DNA from: Pterobdella sp. o SKG-2022
Taxonomy: Eukaryota > Annelida > Clitellata > Hirudinida > Piscicolidae
Reading direction: 5' to 3'
Length of the DNA: 64,000 nt
Assembly (NCBI GenBank): GCA_964035795.1
Contig: OZ038323.1
Span: 11,074,109-11,138,108, forward strand
Below the pieces are notes generated by a model, which did not search any database, was not told where the DNA came from, and saw only the letters and a list, made by a program, of their open reading frames with translations. Positions 61,790-64,000 of this stretch are shown one piece after another. Every line of letters begins with the position of its first letter. Position 1 is the stretch's first letter. The translations under genes and the position numbers were made by a program.

Positions 61790-62110
61790 ATTGTGGTTGA
61801 TGGGTGGATGTGTGGGATGCAGCGAGATGGACAGATTGTTGATGAATGAATGAATTGTGGTTGATGGGTGGATGTGTGGGATGCAGCGAGATAGACAGAT
61901 TGTTGATGATAAAACGAATTGTGGTTTATGGGTGGATGTGTGGGATGCAGCGAGATGGACAGATTGTTGATGAATGAATGAATTGTGATTGACGGGTGGA
62001 TGTGTGGGATGCAGCGAAATGGACAGCTTGTTGATGAATGAATGAATTGTGGTTGATGTGTGGGATGCAGTGAGATGAACAGATTGTTGATGAATGAATG
62101 AAAATTGAGC
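61790..62110. repeat. Tandem repeat of about 62-64 bp, about five copies
   Basis: Copies contain gtgggatgcagcgagatgga followed by cagattgttgatgaatgaat. Unit length varies slightly, and one copy is truncated near 62055. Confidence 0.92.
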
Positions 62111-62279
62111 AAACTCGAAAAATGAATAGATGGATAACTGAATATAAAATAATGGTATTTGATATTTCATGACAAATATCTGGTTGCAGGCTGTATATTT
62201 AATAATGGTGATATGTGCATATAAAACAAATTGCTGAAATGTTGGGTGAATAGAAATGGGGGAGTGACATGCTGCAAGA

Positions 62280-62605
62280 TAATACATGAATGGGTGAATA
62301 CAAATACATGAATGGGTGGATACAAATATGTGAATGGGTGGATACAAATACATGAATGGGTGGATACAAATACATGGATGGGTGGATACAAATACATGAA
62401 TGGGTGGATACAAATACATGAATGGGTGGATACAAATACATGAATGGGTGGATACAAATACATGAATGGGTGGATACAAATAAATGGATGGGTGGATACA
62501 AATACAAGAATGGGTGGATACAAATACATGGATGGGTGGATACAAATACATGAATGGGTGGATACAAATACATGGATGGGTGGATACAAATACATGGATG
62601 AGTTA
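62280..62605. repeat. 22-bp tandem repeat (tacatgaatgggtggataca, aa), about 14 copies
   Basis: Nearly perfect 22-base units with ATGAATGG/ATGGATGG variants. Long minus-strand ORFs over it are repeat translations and not genes. Confidence 0.95.
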
Positions 62606-63306
62606 AAAAAAAAGGATGAGTGAAAGAATGAATATAGACTAGACGGATGGGTAGGTAAAGACTTAGCGAGTGGAAGATGGTGAATGAGTGAATGGGTAGA
62701 TGAATCCAAATACATTCATAAAAACAAAAAAAATAAATAAAAAAATATGATAGGAAGCTATACAAACAAATGAATGAAGAAATAGATAAGTGGCTGATAA
62801 AATACTGGAGTGACTGAATGGAAAAACATGGAATATAGGGTTTGAATGAAAGAAGTGCACAAGGAATGAAGAAAGGAATGATAAAAAGGGCGAATGAATG
62901 AAAAGCCTGAGTCAAGTTTGAAGATACATAGACGTTGAAATGTAAATAATAAATAAATCCAAACAGATATAAGAGGAGTGAGCTTCAAAAAAGACAAATA
63001 ACAATTAAATTTAGAATCTGAAACAAAGAAAAACAAAAAAAATTGAAGTTAGGATCTAAAACAAAAAAAAACAAAAATAGAATTTTAAATAAAATCTAAA
63101 AAAATTTAAAACAAACAAATTGAATTAAAAATATGATCTGAAACAATTTAAAACAAAAACAATTCAAGTAAAACAATGATAAGTGAAGGCTCTCGAACAA
63201 GGCAAGATATGGTGCCCCATTTGACTGCATATTTCTTCAAATTCTTTAAACATATCATTATTTACGTCATCATCATCATCATCTTTTCCATCACTATCAT
63301 TATCAT
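62606..63306. other. A-rich spacer
   Basis: GAATGAATG-like and A-rich, aaaacaaa-rich sequence. No supported gene. Confidence 0.55.
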
Positions 63307-63405
63307 TTCTTCTTCTTCTTCTTCTTCTTCTTCTTCTTCTTCTTCTTCTTCTTCTTCTTCTTCTTCTTCTTCTTCTTCTTCTTCTTCTTCTTCTTCTTCT
63401 TCTTC
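63307..63405. repeat. (TTC)33 microsatellite
   Basis: Uninterrupted TTC triplets (GAA on the other strand). The flanking poly-Ser and poly-Glu ORFs are artefacts of it. Confidence 0.98.
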
Positions 63406-63599
63406 CTCCCTCTTCTCTTCAATAATAGCCCTTTTTCCTCGTATTAGCAGCATTCAGACGTATCCTGTAACATTGGAGAGTTTATCGCCGTCAATTATAA
63501 AAGCTTATCTTTATGTTGAGGAAAAAAGTAGTAGTAAAAATAAAAATAAAAATAATGATAATAGAATAAATAAAAAAAAGACAAAAATCAGCAAAACAG

Positions 63600-63659
63600 T
63601 TACTTTTCTTCGGGCTCTGCAGTGGCCAGCTCATTGCTCTTCAATTGAACAAACTTTTC
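63600..63659 (-). CDS. Candidate terminal exon of a gene entering from the right
   Basis: On the minus strand an acceptor (cacacag) is followed by an open 60-base stretch encoding EKFVQLKSNELATAEPEEK and then TAA. The local composition is less A/T-rich than its surroundings and the peptide looks like a natural acidic C-terminus. A possible upstream exon at about 63684-63728 (EIVISVCDDVLC) has a GTGTTA donor. I cannot identify the protein. Confidence 0.3.
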   Translation of the reverse strand, partial: EKFVQLKSNELATAEPEEK

Positions 63660-63724
63660 CTGTGTGGTGTGCATGTGATTTGAAATATAACACGTGCATA
63701 ACACATCGTCACAGACGCTGATCA

Positions 63725-63753
63725 CGATTTCGAGGTAATGATGATGAAGGTCG

Positions 63754-63784
<31 letters not shown>

Positions 63785-64000
63785 GATGATGATGGTGGTG
63801 GTGATGATGATGATGATGATGATGAAGGTCATGGTGATGATGATGTTACTATCACAGAAGATGTTATGGTAGTAGAAGAGGGGGTAGTGATGATAATGGC
63901 AATGGTGAAGGTAATGGTGGGAAGGGTGTTGAAGATGGCATAAATGGCGCTGGTGAAGATAATGAAGTCATGGACTTGTAAAAGACTAGTGTTATACTGC
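63725..64000. repeat. GAT/GGT trinucleotide-rich low-complexity tract
   Basis: Imperfect gatgatgatggtggtggt repeats to the right edge. No gene seen. Confidence 0.85.

Noticed and set aside
61487..62915. Minus-strand ORFs of up to 354 aa with YPPIHVFVSTHSCICIH repeats
   Set aside because: The 22-bp unit happens to lack stops in three frames; the protein is only a copy of the tandem repeat, with no promoter or splice context.

Overview
This is an AT-rich window of invertebrate animal nuclear DNA. The evidence is spliced genes with many short introns, a ROR-type receptor (Ig, Frizzled CRD, kringle, TM, kinase), lethal(2) giant larvae, a muscle-type Ig-repeat protein, C-type lectins, an R2/R4-type non-LTR retrotransposon, and very long microsatellites. 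I cannot name the phylum. Gene models were built by hand from homology and reading phase. Every multi-exon model listed keeps frame across all its junctions, and its summed exon length is a multiple of three.

Region 1 (1-2264) is a C-free 34-bp minisatellite followed by a gene-poor leader. Region 2 (2265-35837) is gene-dense. In order it holds an Ig-repeat protein (+), monoglyceride lipase MGLL (-), NAD isocitrate dehydrogenase alpha IDH3A (+), lethal giant larvae LLGL (-), tRNA m1A58 methyltransferase catalytic subunit TRMT61A (+), atlastin ATL (-), and two tandem secreted C-type-lectin-like proteins (+,+). The first seven genes alternate strictly in strand, giving short shared divergent promoters (175, 390 and 677 bp) and convergent 3' ends (175-600 bp).

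Region 3 (35838-52590) is mostly repeats: a 797-bp (CA)n tract, ATCC/GATG, TTA and 12-bp tandem arrays, a zinc-finger fragment of a retroelement between two CA arrays, and a decayed R4/Dong-like non-LTR element with (TAA)n on both sides. One possible orphan first exon (SID-like, 38960) lies here. Region 4 (52591-59757) holds a ROR-like receptor whose kinase domain has lost all three catalytic residues, then a divergent pair of small unrecognised genes. Region 5 (59758-64000) is tandem repeats, with one possible terminal exon on the minus strand.

The genes do not form one pathway. They cover lipid breakdown, the TCA cycle, cell polarity, tRNA modification, ER shaping, innate recognition and Wnt-type signalling. 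The most notable points are the catalytically dead ROR receptor, the very relaxed 5' splice sites (T at +3 in about 38 of 99 reconstructed introns), the retroelement within TAA repeats, the CRE-palindrome satellite inside a lectin intron, and a roughly 200-bp hairpin in an LLGL intron.
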